Below, piece after piece: positions 9,435 through 18,706 of a stretch of 64,000 nucleotides of DNA (the stretch's first letter is position 1; each line of letters opens with the position of its first letter). A program made the translations under genes and the position numbers. Source of the DNA: Candidatus Obscuribacterales bacterium (GTDB lineage Bacteria > Cyanobacteriota > Vampirovibrionia > Obscuribacterales > Obscuribacteraceae); contig JAHBVO010000004.1 of NCBI GenBank assembly GCA_019637435.1, positions 558,001 through 622,000 on the forward strand, in the 5' to 3' direction. A model generated the notes under the pieces. The model was not told the DNA's origin. It made no database searches and saw only the letters and a program-made list of their open reading frames with translations.

Positions 9435-10253
9435 TTACTTCGGAAGTGGACGACTCAAAATCCATTGACCGGTTTGACCTGCTTCCTCATAAATGCCGAG
9501 GAGCTGACGATCTGCGATCTTTAAATCCGGTCGAAACGTGCCGGAGCCTTTGCCATTGTTCCAGGGCGTCGAATACTGCAACCTCATTAAACCGCCTTTT
9601 GAATCACGGAGGTACGTACCGGAGTCGATTTTTCCGACCTTCCCGTCTGGGCGGGTAAATTTGCCGTTAATCAAAATTCCGCGAGTGTTGCCCGTTGTTT
9701 GCAGCTCAACAACACCGAAGTTAGAATTCCATTTGCCTGCAGGATTCGTCAGAACAGTTGAATGTTTGTTTCTTCCAAGGTTCGTCAAAACTTGAAGGTC
9801 CGTCAAATATTTGGTGCTGAAACCTTTTGCTCGTGTTAAAACCCAGTCGCCATGCTGATCTGTTTCATCATACTTGCCTGTGAGAACCGTCAGATTTGGG
9901 CTCAATTTAAATTCGGCGTAGCCATAAATCTGACGCTGTGCAACATAGTACTCTACCTTCAAGATACCGCCGGCAGTGGCGGGATGAAAGCGTCCGTAAA
10001 CAATTTCGGCGGTGCTTCCGCCGTTATTCCACCATCCGCTGACTACGACCTGCCCATCATTGTCTTTGCCTTCCACTTTGAGATTTATTGTGCCGAATTG
10101 AGAGTTCCAGGGACCGGAGATGTCGACCACGGAGGAACTCGCAGCCGACGCGCTGTTCCCGATTGAATGCGGACTGTCGAGCGTCGCGAAGAGTGCGACC
10201 GCTATGAGGCAGAGTGACAGAGCTGCGGAATACGTTTTTCTGAGATTTTGCAT
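9435..10253 (-). CDS. Secreted protein with two internal repeats
   Basis: Unrecognised 272-residue protein. Residues 1-38 form a signal peptide (hydrophobic LSLCLIAVALFATL, likely cleavage after SASA). Two related units of about 100-110 residues follow. The first starts ISGPWNSQFGTINLKVEGKDND and ends DQHGDWVLTRAKG; the second starts PAGKWNSNFGVVELQTTGNTRG and ends GQTGQWILSR. Each looks all-beta, with conserved W-N-S-x-F-G at the start and G-x-W-x-L-[ST]-R at the end, suggesting a duplicated beta-barrel or sandwich. It is probably exported and ligand-binding, but the ligand is unknown. Confidence 0.75.
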   Translation of the reverse strand: MQNLRKTYSAALSLCLIAVALFATLDSPHSIGNSASAASSSVVDISGPWNSQFGTINLKVEGKDNDGQVVVSGWWNNGGSTAEIVYGRFHPATAGGILKVEYYVAQRQIYGYAEFKLSPNLTVLTGKYDETDQHGDWVLTRAKGFSTKYLTDLQVLTNLGRNKHSTVLTNPAGKWNSNFGVVELQTTGNTRGILINGKFTRPDGKVGKIDSGTYLRDSKGGLMRLQYSTPWNNGKGSGTFRPDLKIADRQLLGIYEEAGQTGQWILSRPLPK

Positions 10254-10708
10254 GGTATTTTCGGCTTCTGTATGACGGTATCGAGCTCACCCATTTTAGT
10301 ACATTAATCTATCAAGCAGTCAGAGTCAGAGCAAGTCTTTAATTATCCGGTCAGTCGGGAAATTGATACTAAATATGGTGTCGTGCCTCTCAATAGCTTC
10401 GCCGGATGGTTCGCCTAGTCGGACATTAGGTTCAAGCACGCTTTTTCCATTTTTTGCGCCCAGCTGATAAGTTCCGACGAACATTCCAGGCTTCTCAGTT
10501 CATTTGAATGGACGGCCTTCGCCCGACCAGTTCCGAGGTGCCGATAATTGGATAAAACTATGGTGAGTCGAGTTTTTCAAGGTTTATTGGACTTAAAAGC
10601 GTTTGGCAACGCGTTAAGTGGCATAAGACAGTAATGCGCTAATATGCGATATCTGGAACCGTCCACTTACTCTCGCGGGTGTAACGCCGCCGAGATGTCG
10701 GAGGAAAT
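10254..10708. other. 455-bp divergent intergenic region without a recognisable gene
   Basis: Lies between the secreted protein (reverse) and the first MshEN-like gene (forward), so it should contain both promoters. I find no tRNA, no strong hairpin and no copy of the dispersed palindrome here. A GGTTCAAGC-like string near 10430 resembles a tRNA T-loop but has no matching acceptor or anticodon arms. Confidence 0.6.
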
Positions 10709-11950
10709 TTGCAAAGCGAGCCGCGGGTCGGAAACGAAGTTAAGGTACTGGTGCAACTCCTGTTGGGCAGCGGTTTGGTGACGCGTGAGGAATATGCTCG
10801 GGCTAATGAAGTTTCGGAATTTGAGAATATTCCACTGTTAACGGCTGTGTCTCATGCTGGTTTACTCACGGAGCACAGTTTGCAACTCGCTCTTCAAGCG
10901 CAAGAAAAGGTTTTGGCAAACGAGATTTCTTCTGACCTGGCAATTAGAGCTATGCGCGTCGCATTGCAGCGTCGCTTGAGCCTGCCGGAGGCAATTGCAT
11001 CAGTTCAGAAATTGCACCAGGCAACCCAGATTTCGGTTTCAGTGACGAACGAACTTACCAATTTATTGCTAGCTGCCAAGTTTATTACCAGTGAAGATCT
11101 TGGACGGTTCGTAAAACTTTCGATGGATTCGGCAATGATGGTTGGTCATTTGCTGCTGTTAGACAATAAAGTGTCCACCGAAGAATTGCTTGGCGCGCTC
11201 AATGCCATAGTGCTCATCCGCGAAGACCTGCTCAGTAAGAATAATGCTGCCCAGGCGTTGAGGTATGCCCGGCAAAGGCGTATTTCCTTTGAGCAGTCCC
11301 TCTTCGAGCTTGATTTCATGCAACATTCTCAAGTTCGGAACATTCGTATGGGAGAGCTTTTCCTCCTCGCGGGCTTAATTTCGAGAGAGGATCTTGCTGA
11401 ATGTTATGAGATAGAACTGTTTAAGCGAAAACCGTTTGGTCAAATTATTCTTGAGCGAGGGCTCGTAACCGCGCAACAGGTTCAGTCTGCGTCCACCTTG
11501 ATGAGTTTGACGCAGGAGGGCAAGCTAAAACCGTATGAAGCGGCGGAGGCTCTGGTGAGCGTGGTTCGTCAGGGGGTCGATGTCGATTCTGTTTCTATGC
11601 CCAGAGGTAACGAAATTGAAGACACAATTTCGCTTGCCGATCTTATAGTTGAAGCCGGCGTTTCAAGCCGAGAGACGGTTGAGCGTGCGATCCCGGCGGC
11701 AGCAACCACCTGGGGCGAACAAGGTGCGGCACTTCTGCATGCAAATGTCCTGAGCGAGCAAGCTGTTGTGACAGCGCTGCGTTTGAAGGCTCTGGTTGGG
11801 CTTGGCTACTTGCCCAGGGAGAAGGCGATTCAGCTGCTTAATCATTGCGTGCGTGAAAAGGCTCCTCTGGAAATTGCCTTTGCCAATCTTGGTGTAAATG
11901 TTCCAACCCGGATGCAGTGGACTTGGGTAAAGGCTCTGAGACCGTCGTGA
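10709..11950 (+). CDS. MshEN/GspE N-terminal-like repeat protein (paralogue 1)
   Basis: All-helical 413-residue protein built from repeated modules resembling the N-terminal domain of type II secretion/pilus ATPases. Examples are VQLLLGSGLVTREEYARANEV near the N-terminus and RMGELFLLAGLISREDLAECYEI followed by PFGQIILERGLVTAQQVQSA in the middle. No Walker motif or ATPase domain follows. In MshE such modules bind cyclic di-GMP; binding here is an inference only. The start is TTG at 10709, with GGAGGA three bases upstream, rather close. GTG at 10751 is the alternative. Related genes lie at 25331 and 55188. Confidence 0.75.
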   Translation: MQSEPRVGNEVKVLVQLLLGSGLVTREEYARANEVSEFENIPLLTAVSHAGLLTEHSLQLALQAQEKVLANEISSDLAIRAMRVALQRRLSLPEAIASVQKLHQATQISVSVTNELTNLLLAAKFITSEDLGRFVKLSMDSAMMVGHLLLLDNKVSTEELLGALNAIVLIREDLLSKNNAAQALRYARQRRISFEQSLFELDFMQHSQVRNIRMGELFLLAGLISREDLAECYEIELFKRKPFGQIILERGLVTAQQVQSASTLMSLTQEGKLKPYEAAEALVSVVRQGVDVDSVSMPRGNEIEDTISLADLIVEAGVSSRETVERAIPAAATTWGEQGAALLHANVLSEQAVVTALRLKALVGLGYLPREKAIQLLNHCVREKAPLEIAFANLGVNVPTRMQWTWVKALRPS

Positions 11951-12136
11951 GGTCTGCCTGTTTATGTGTCAAAGTTTCGATATTGACGCGACGGTCGGAG
12001 CTCTGATGTGCCGGGGATTGAGCGTGGTTGCGATTTTTGGACACTTTGTTTTGCGGATATTACGTATGGACTGTTAGGCTGTTTGATAAGACCATCGTAA
12101 TACTCGCTTTTTACCGCTCGCTTGAGGATTTTTTTG

Positions 12137-13810
12137 ATGGACGGCCAAGATAAAAACGGGACGCAAGCGCCCAAACCGGACGCGTCTGAGACGATTTTGC
12201 AGGACCAACGTGGAGATAAAACACAGGGTCAGCCCACAGATGCTGCCGAGGCGGCGGTGCCTCCACCCGGTTCCGGTCAGCCCGTCGTCGATATGGCTTC
12301 GCCTGAAAGCGCCCGGACCCTGGCAGCGCCCGGAGCGACTGACACGCAGGGACTTAATCGAGCGACTGTCGATGGAGACAGCATATTGTTTACCGATCCT
12401 GCCGCTGCGAAACCCGGCGAGTCGACAGTAGCCAAAGGGAACGAGGAGATCGTTGTTGATCCGGCCCGTGGCGCTCTAAAAAAGGTAGAGCCAGCTCCGA
12501 GTGCGGAAGCACCCCCTGAGGGCACCGTGCCTGTAGCTCCAGGCGCCGATAAGGCCAAAGAGCAAGCCACCGCCGGTGATACTGTACCACCTGCGCCGCT
12601 GTCTCCTGAAAGTGCATTAAATCCTGAATACAGCGCATTGAAGCCCGCAGATGGTGTGAAGTTGCCGGATGCCGTGGAAAAGGAAATTCAAGAGAAAATG
12701 GCTGAGTTTCAGAAGAAACTCGAAGGTGAAAACTACAGCATCCAGTTTGCCAAGGGTGAAGGACCCTGGGGCGCCATAACTCGGCAGCAGCAAGAGGCAG
12801 CCAAAAAGCAGAAAGAAGGGAAGACTCTGACACCGCAGGAAGAAGCTTTACTCAAGTTGGACCCTGACCAGGTCACCAAAGAAGCACGCGAAATCCGAGA
12901 TCGCGACTTCAAGGTTTTGAAGGATAAGAACGGAAATCCTCGTAATTGGTACATTGTTGGCGAACCGACGAGCCGCTGGTCTCCTGAACAGATGAAGGAG
13001 ATGATGGCTAAACAGGAGCAGGCATTGCGTCAGAGCGCCGAAGCTGCAGTCAAGGAAGCCGAAGCAAGAGCTGAGGCTGAACGGCAAGCCGCACTGGCTG
13101 CGAAAGTGGAGAAGAACGTTCCTGCTGAAGCAATTGTGAAAGACGCTGCTACGTCTGCCGGAGTTGAGGGCGATCCCAAGGCCATCCGCGATGCAATGAA
13201 AGCTCAGGTGGAGAAGGAAGTTAAGGCCGGCACGCTGACGGATGCTGATCTGGAGAAGCCGTATCCCAGAGTCGGAGCCGCTCTTGTTGGCACGGGGGCG
13301 TTGACGACCGAGGAGCTGGATACCGCTCTGGCCGAGCAAGCTAAGAAGAAGGCGGAAGCCGCTGATGGCAAAGCGCCACGACTCGATGCAGTTCTACAGG
13401 AAATGTTTAAGGATAATCCCGAAAAACTTGCGAAGCTCGATAAGTCCAGTAAGTTTTACGATGAGCTGAAGCGATTGACTGACGAAGCAGCGAAGAAACA
13501 GCAGGAAGTCCCAGCACCTCCATCGGTCGTCATGGACGACCCGTTCGCTCCTCAGTACACTGATCTTGGGCCGAAGGCTCCGACACCGCCTGCGGTGCCG
13601 GAAGCAGTTCCCGCCGCGCCGGAAGCGGTTCCAGCTGCGCCGGAAGCAGTTCCCGCTGCGCCGGAAGCAGTTCCAGCTGCGCCTGAAGCGGTTCCGACCG
13701 CGCCGCCTGCTGAAAACAGCAAAGCAGAAGGCGACCCCGACCAAGCGGCTGCTGATGCTGCAGCTAAACGTCGAGCTGAACTCTTGAAAAGGGCAACAAC
13801 CAAGCGCTAG
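12137..13810 (+). CDS. Ala/Pro/Glu-rich protein with C-terminal PEAVPAA repeats
   Basis: Unrecognised, 557 residues, no signal peptide. Residues 1-170 are low-complexity and rich in Pro, Ala and Asp. A middle segment (about 180-290) is charged and helical, including YSIQFAKGEGPWGAITRQQQEAA, which resembles LysM-type or related modules only faintly. An Ala/Glu/Lys coiled-coil stretch follows, then ALVGTGALTTEELDTALAEQ, which recalls the MshEN-like modules of the neighbouring gene. The C-terminus carries five PEAVPAA-type units. The start is the ATG at 12137 with GAGGA eight bases upstream. The function is unknown; it may be a scaffold or surface-associated protein. Confidence 0.7.
   Translation: MDGQDKNGTQAPKPDASETILQDQRGDKTQGQPTDAAEAAVPPPGSGQPVVDMASPESARTLAAPGATDTQGLNRATVDGDSILFTDPAAAKPGESTVAKGNEEIVVDPARGALKKVEPAPSAEAPPEGTVPVAPGADKAKEQATAGDTVPPAPLSPESALNPEYSALKPADGVKLPDAVEKEIQEKMAEFQKKLEGENYSIQFAKGEGPWGAITRQQQEAAKKQKEGKTLTPQEEALLKLDPDQVTKEAREIRDRDFKVLKDKNGNPRNWYIVGEPTSRWSPEQMKEMMAKQEQALRQSAEAAVKEAEARAEAERQAALAAKVEKNVPAEAIVKDAATSAGVEGDPKAIRDAMKAQVEKEVKAGTLTDADLEKPYPRVGAALVGTGALTTEELDTALAEQAKKKAEAADGKAPRLDAVLQEMFKDNPEKLAKLDKSSKFYDELKRLTDEAAKKQQEVPAPPSVVMDDPFAPQYTDLGPKAPTPPAVPEAVPAAPEAVPAAPEAVPAAPEAVPAAPEAVPTAPPAENSKAEGDPDQAAADAAAKRRAELLKRATTKR
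13598..13702 (+). repeat. Five in-frame 21-bp tandem repeats encoding PEAV-P-(A/T)-A units
   Basis: Units start at 13598, 13619, 13640, 13661 and 13682. They differ only at wobble positions, apart from an Ala-to-Thr change in the last. Length change by slippage would keep the reading frame. Confidence 0.85.
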
Positions 13811-13920
13811 CATCCCTGGCGGCATGGGATAAGATGGAAGTGTTCAAGTCAATCTGATGCGTTGACGCTCTATTTGGACAGGCATTCCGAAAAATCCACA
13901 CGCGCAAGGAATGAGACTCG

Positions 13921-15054
13921 ATGCCTGTCATCGACGCGAAGAAGACGTCATCGGAAGCAAACGCGGCTGCCCGTCGGGTTTGTTTTTCCGCTTGTGCTCC
14001 TTCCGTGAGGCTCGGCATCGCTGCTGTTTTGCTTCCCGTTTGTGTGTTGATTGTGGGTTGCGGGGGTGAGAAGAACCCTGATTCAAGACCCAAACAGTCT
14101 GCCAGGCGAATGCAGTTAACAGGCGGTTGGTACGACGAGTATGAAAAGGAGAGAAAATCGAGGAGGCTCAATCCTGAAGACCGGGTGCTTATAACAAAAC
14201 CCAGAGAATGTTTGATCGCTGCCAAAGATGCCTTGAACAAGAAGAATTACGAACGGGCGTACGATCTGGCTAACTATGTTTTAAAAACGGAACCGCAGAA
14301 TGCGGAGGCTCATTTCATAAGGGGAGCCGGAATTTTTTATTCAGCCTTTGGTGAGGAGTCCGATGCCATCAAAGACCTCGAGAAGGCACGCGAACTCGGA
14401 TATCAATCAGCCGAGTTGTTTTCGGCACTGGCGAAACTGTACGACGCGAAGAAGGACTACGATAGAGCTATCGAAGCTGCCAGCTACGGTATCAAAGTCT
14501 GCTCGGACAAGGATTTGCTGCGCTGCAGAGCGTCGCTCTATCAAGCTGTCGGAAAACGGAAGGAGGCGTTAATTGATTTGAACAGCTTCATAGAACTAGC
14601 TCCGGACAAGTCGATGGGCTATTACATGAGGGCGAACCTATTTCAGCAGTTAGGGCGAGATGAGGACGCACTTCGTGACCTGGCGGTTTGTAATACGAAA
14701 AACCCGGACAGCACTATTGCTTTAACGGAACGCTCCAAGCTTTTTCTGAAGCTAGGTCGCTTCGAAGAAGCGCTCGCCGAAATCTCAAAGGTCGCCGATT
14801 ACGATAAATCGGACGATGACGCTGTTCGGTTACGCGGCGATATCTACGCCAGGATAAACCAGAATGAGCGGGCCATATCCGACTACACTCTGGCGATCAG
14901 CATGTCGCCAGAGTACGCGCGAGCCGCGTTGGAGGCACGCGCAAAGCTGTACGCAAAACTAGGAAAAAGGGACCTTGCCGCGCAAGACCTTTCCGAAGCG
15001 AGTAAGCTAAAAGCAAAGCCCGCTGAAAAGCCGGTTTATGATTTGAAGTGGTGA
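13921..15054 (+). CDS. TPR lipoprotein
   Basis: Predicted lipoprotein of 377 residues. An unusually long N-terminal arm (about 30 residues) precedes the hydrophobic stretch LGIAAVLLPVCVLIVGC, whose C47 is the lipidation site (lipobox LIVGC or IVGC). From about residue 95 to 360 it is a run of tetratricopeptide repeats, e.g. RAYDLANYVLKTEPQNAEAHFIRGAG and RFEEALAEISKVADYDKSDDDAVRLRGDIYARIN. It probably acts as a protein-interaction scaffold at the membrane. AAGGA lies about 10 bases before the ATG. Partner proteins are unknown. The gene is convergent with the next TPR gene, with two palindromes between. Confidence 0.85.
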   Translation: MPVIDAKKTSSEANAAARRVCFSACAPSVRLGIAAVLLPVCVLIVGCGGEKNPDSRPKQSARRMQLTGGWYDEYEKERKSRRLNPEDRVLITKPRECLIAAKDALNKKNYERAYDLANYVLKTEPQNAEAHFIRGAGIFYSAFGEESDAIKDLEKARELGYQSAELFSALAKLYDAKKDYDRAIEAASYGIKVCSDKDLLRCRASLYQAVGKRKEALIDLNSFIELAPDKSMGYYMRANLFQQLGRDEDALRDLAVCNTKNPDSTIALTERSKLFLKLGRFEEALAEISKVADYDKSDDDAVRLRGDIYARINQNERAISDYTLAISMSPEYARAALEARAKLYAKLGKRDLAAQDLSEASKLKAKPAEKPVYDLKW

Positions 15055-15071
15055 AGCCGTTTCTGTTCTTA

Positions 15072-15134
15072 AACCGATATCCGTTCAGGCTGAGACATTT
15101 TCGTATGCAAGTGATTCATAAACCGATATCGGTT
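15072..15134. repeat. Dispersed palindrome, 2 copies (15072-15085 one mismatch; 15121-15134 exact)
   Basis: Copies AACCGATATCCGTT and AACCGATATCGGTT, 49 bp apart. They fill the 91-bp gap between the stop codons of two convergent genes. There is no promoter expected here, so these copies argue against a purely operator role. Confidence 0.9.
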
Positions 15135-15145
15135 CAGAAAACGAA

Positions 15146-16129
15146 CTAACGCAAACCGTTTTGATTTACGAATTGTTGAATGTTTGCGAGTGCTTTGGTT
15201 TGAGGGTCGAACGAATCCAGGCTAGTAGCCCGCTCCACGCAGTAATCCAGGTCGAGTAAGAACCATTCTGCGATAGCCAATCGCCCCTTGGCGCACCACA
15301 TCTTGATAAAGCCAGGGTTGACTTGTTGTGCTCTATTTAGCAAATATTTGCACCGATCCAAATTTCCGGCCTTTAACTCTAGTGCCGCCAGCGGTATCAA
15401 TGGCCATTCAAAGTTCGGATGTTTAACCTCAAGTTCTGCAAATAAGTTCTTGGCTTTATCTTCCTTTTGCATGACCGTATATCGCAACGCGCTCATGTGC
15501 TTGAGCATGGCATCGCGACTAATTTTACGCGCGGGCAACCTGCCCCTTATGAAGCGTTGAGCGCGATTAGCAAGTTGTGTATCCTTCTTCAGTTCCAGGT
15601 CCAGGACTCTCTGAGCACACTCACGAGCCGGCTCACAAGCGCCGATCTGCTCATATCGCTGAGCGAGCTGAAAGTACTCATCGGCTGTTTTTCCCTCGAT
15701 AACTCGGTCCAGTGGAAGTCCCAAAGCGGGTAAGAGTGTTCGCTCGAGGGAACTATCGATCGTTTCTTGAACGGTTTGTGTGACCAGCGTAAAGGCGGAT
15801 TTCAGTCCGTCTTTTGCCTGTTTGACGTACTGAATATTGTCTAGGAATTTGTCAGCTTCCGAGAGAGTAAAATCGCAAATTCCATTGAATTGCTTCTGAA
15901 CTTCCTCTGAAAACTCGTTCAAAATCAAAACCTTTTCGAGCGCGTCGAAAAGGGCACCGGCCCGTTTTTTTGCTTCTTCGCTCATGGACTCGTTGTCGGG
16001 CTGATTTGTAACGGCCAGGTGCATTGCTCTGGCTGATTGTCTCATCCAGCCAATCGAGTTGTAACGGAGCTGCAGTTTTAAGTATTCGGTGTGACTGAGA
16101 CCGGGTGGAACGTTTTCTGGAGGCAGCAT
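15146..16129 (-). CDS. TPR-like helical protein
   Basis: Unrecognised 327-residue soluble protein, predicted to be helical. The second half has TPR character: ADEYFQLAQRYEQIGACEPARECAQRVLDL and FEWPLIPLAALELKAGNLDRCKYLLNRAQQVNPGFIKMW. The first half includes an amphipathic region TLVTQTVQETIDSSLERTLLPALG. There is no signal peptide. GGAGATCGTGA precedes the ATG as ribosome site. The role is unknown; a protein-interaction function is the usual inference for TPRs. Confidence 0.75.
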   Translation of the reverse strand: MLPPENVPPGLSHTEYLKLQLRYNSIGWMRQSARAMHLAVTNQPDNESMSEEAKKRAGALFDALEKVLILNEFSEEVQKQFNGICDFTLSEADKFLDNIQYVKQAKDGLKSAFTLVTQTVQETIDSSLERTLLPALGLPLDRVIEGKTADEYFQLAQRYEQIGACEPARECAQRVLDLELKKDTQLANRAQRFIRGRLPARKISRDAMLKHMSALRYTVMQKEDKAKNLFAELEVKHPNFEWPLIPLAALELKAGNLDRCKYLLNRAQQVNPGFIKMWCAKGRLAIAEWFLLDLDYCVERATSLDSFDPQTKALANIQQFVNQNGLR

Positions 16130-16389
16130 TCACGATCTCCACGAGGCATTGAAGTACCGATGTCGTCTAAGCGCATTCATTTACTCTAGCTTAAAACAAG
16201 CTACTTTTCTTGTTAATCCTATTGCTGGCGGTCAAGCATAAGCAAAATTGAGCCGGCCCAAAACGAAAGTCTGGATTTAAGCTGTTACCCGGTCTCTTAT
16301 GAGTATCTGCGTCCTGAATGCTTGAGGAAACGATTCGGTAATCTTAGGCCCATCAAGCTTTGAGCGATATGTCCCGAGGACTTTCGCGT

Positions 16390-18579
16390 ATGCAACCAGC
16401 CTTCGCATTAACAGCCGCAAGTAACGGGCATAACTTTATGGGGTCTCAATTGGTTGGCGTTATGTTTGGGCACAAGCTTTCTAGTATTCCGAACCAAAAT
16501 TATCGGGTGGAGACGCACCCGACAATTGAGCAGCTCAACGAAATCATCGAAAAAGCGCGGGCTATGTTTGGGATCAAACATAATTACCTCTGGGAAATAC
16601 CGAATGATTTTAAGAAATATACCCTGAGTATTCACTGTAAAGAGAGCGACGGTGAGGACATTGAATGGTGGCTTCACGAAGAAAATATAGTTGGAACGAA
16701 AATGGTCTGGTTTCACAAGACCAAAGATATCGCGGTCATTTATCCTCACCTACTGACCGCGGTCGGAGCGAAACATCCGCTGGAAGAAACGGCAGAGGAC
16801 AAGGCAAAAGCTGAGAGGGATAAAGAACATAAGTCGACGTCGCTGGGCGAGCGCTTCAGGAAAAGCACGACTAGCGCCGAGCTAATACAAGCGCCCACCA
16901 TTGAGGAGGAGCGAGCCAATGCAGCTGCTGTAAGTTCACCGGCAGATAGCGCCGAGTCCTCTACGATGCGATTGATGACTGGGAGCCTAAAATTGCGTCC
17001 GATTGCCTGGCTACTCCAAACTGCCCAGCAATCGGAAATCACCGGTGAGCTTCGCGTGACGAACGAGCACAATCGCATAATCGTCGTTCAGTTCGGCTTG
17101 GGACGGCCAATTCACGCCTACACTACCGACAAGGTGGGAACAGATGCCATTCTTGAAATCTTTAGCTGGCAGGACGGTTCAGCGTCGTTTATTGAGGGGA
17201 CCCAGCCCGATACTGCTTCCGTACAGGATAGTACTGAAGAAATTTTGAAGCAGGGCTCTAAACTGCTGGAAAATCTTGGATTCTTGATGAAAAATGGAAT
17301 GGATGACAATTCCATTTTGTCGCGCCCTCCAATCGGTTTGTCTGAAGAGCAGCTTGAGGAACGATTGAAGGATGGCATCGACTACGGTTTCAAAGTTCAG
17401 CGTGCTTTCTACACGACCCTTGATGGACAACTGAGCCTGAAAGAAGTCGGGGCGCGAATATCCTTAGACTCCTGTAGGCTGTTGGCGATCGCAGTAAATT
17501 TCCTTCGCCTGGGTCTGGTGTTGACTCCTGATGGACGTTCGCTTCGACAAGTCGCGCATTCTGCTTCTTCAGATGCTTTCGCGAATGCTCAAGTGCAGGC
17601 ACAATCTGGCGCTCAACCAGCTTTGAAGCCTCCGGCCGGGTTCTTTGGCGGAGCAGGCTTCGGCGCAGGGGCTCCGAACTCGCCGGCACAAGTTCAGGCC
17701 GCTCCGGACGCGCCTTCTTTCAATGCGTCAAACGGTGTGCTGCCAGCCGGCGCTACTACATCGGTGCCTAACCAGATTGCTGCGCCAGCGTTTAGGGTAA
17801 GTGGAGACCAAACTCCAACAACATTTAACGTTGGCCCGGCGCCAGCTTCAGGTGGCGTAACATCTGATACCGTATCTGGTGATGTTTCAACTGTAGCCCG
17901 CAGTTCCAATCTTGTTCCAAATGTGCCGCAATTCGCGCAGGAGCTGTCCGGACGACAGACGGCGCTTTCGTCTCCAGCGCTCGCCGGGCCGCCCAAAAGC
18001 CGTGACTTCTTCGAAGTCGGCGTGCCAAGCAACTTACTTGATTTCGATTCTAATTCGGTTAAGTCTGTTTTTTCTTCGTTAACTGATAGTCAGACAGGAG
18101 CGCTGACTTACCCGGCGTTTCAGTTTATGCTTGAGCGAGAATTTGCCAGGGCGTTTAGATTCAGTTCTGAATTTTCGCTTCTCATATTTTGCATTCGATT
18201 AGGTGGCGGAGATGCTTCAAGACCGAGTCCAGCGGCATCCGTGATGCCAATGAATGCGCTCTCTCTTGCAACTCAAGCGATCTCTCAAATCAAGCGCGAT
18301 GTCGACGTGTTTGGGCATGTAGGAGATAGGGCGTTCGGCTTAATTCTACCTGGCGTGGGAACGAACCAGTCTCATGCGCTGGTGGATCGCATCGTCGCCG
18401 ATTTACCAAAACTCGCCTCAAAACTAGGTGGCTATTGGCCTATTCTTCACTTTGGCATAGCCGGAGTTCCAGATGACGCTCGCGATTTGGCATCATTGTT
18501 TCATGCTGCTCAAAATGCAATGATTCACGCCGCACATAAGAATTACACACGTATTCGTAGCGCCGATCTGCGCGCCTAG
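16390..18579 (+). CDS. PATAN/DUF4388 protein with degenerate GGDEF domain
   Basis: Regulatory protein of 729 residues from the ATG at 16390, which has GAGGA nine bases upstream; an in-frame ATG at 16369 is the alternative. The N-terminal 150 residues are unrecognised. A PATAN (DUF4388) module follows at about 195-315 (GSLKLRPIAWLLQTAQQSEITGELRVTN...VVQFGLGRPIHA). Next come a helical region and a Pro/Ala/Gly/Ser-rich linker (about 400-540). The C-terminal domain has the layout of a GGDEF domain (DSQTGALTYPAFQFMLEREFARA, RDVDVFGHVGDRAFGLILPG), but VGDRAF replaces GGDEF. Loss of the catalytic Asp/Glu implies no cyclic di-GMP synthesis. It may act as a signal receiver. Confidence 0.8.
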   Translation: MQPAFALTAASNGHNFMGSQLVGVMFGHKLSSIPNQNYRVETHPTIEQLNEIIEKARAMFGIKHNYLWEIPNDFKKYTLSIHCKESDGEDIEWWLHEENIVGTKMVWFHKTKDIAVIYPHLLTAVGAKHPLEETAEDKAKAERDKEHKSTSLGERFRKSTTSAELIQAPTIEEERANAAAVSSPADSAESSTMRLMTGSLKLRPIAWLLQTAQQSEITGELRVTNEHNRIIVVQFGLGRPIHAYTTDKVGTDAILEIFSWQDGSASFIEGTQPDTASVQDSTEEILKQGSKLLENLGFLMKNGMDDNSILSRPPIGLSEEQLEERLKDGIDYGFKVQRAFYTTLDGQLSLKEVGARISLDSCRLLAIAVNFLRLGLVLTPDGRSLRQVAHSASSDAFANAQVQAQSGAQPALKPPAGFFGGAGFGAGAPNSPAQVQAAPDAPSFNASNGVLPAGATTSVPNQIAAPAFRVSGDQTPTTFNVGPAPASGGVTSDTVSGDVSTVARSSNLVPNVPQFAQELSGRQTALSSPALAGPPKSRDFFEVGVPSNLLDFDSNSVKSVFSSLTDSQTGALTYPAFQFMLEREFARAFRFSSEFSLLIFCIRLGGGDASRPSPAASVMPMNALSLATQAISQIKRDVDVFGHVGDRAFGLILPGVGTNQSHALVDRIVADLPKLASKLGGYWPILHFGIAGVPDDARDLASLFHAAQNAMIHAAHKNYTRIRSADLRA

Positions 18580-18608
18580 CATCTCTCGGTTATCCAGGGG
18601 TATTTTTG

Positions 18609-18706
18609 AACCGATATCGGTTTAGCGCTAGCACTTTTCCTTTTCCTTAAACGGATATCGGTTAATGCTAGTAGAGTTAAACCTCGTCCTTCAACCGATA
18701 TCGATT
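18609..18706. repeat. Dispersed palindrome, 3 copies (18609-18622 exact; 18650-18663 and 18693-18706 one mismatch each)
   Basis: Copies AACCGATATCGGTT, AACGGATATCGGTT and AACCGATATCGATT, spaced 41 and 43 bp. Near-equal spacing close to four helical turns would put them on the same face of the DNA. The third copy falls inside the promoter of the dehydrogenase gene. Confidence 0.9.

Noticed and set aside
10254..10708. A tRNA gene suggested by a GGTTCAAGC string
   Set aside because: No acceptor stem, anticodon arm or correct spacing.
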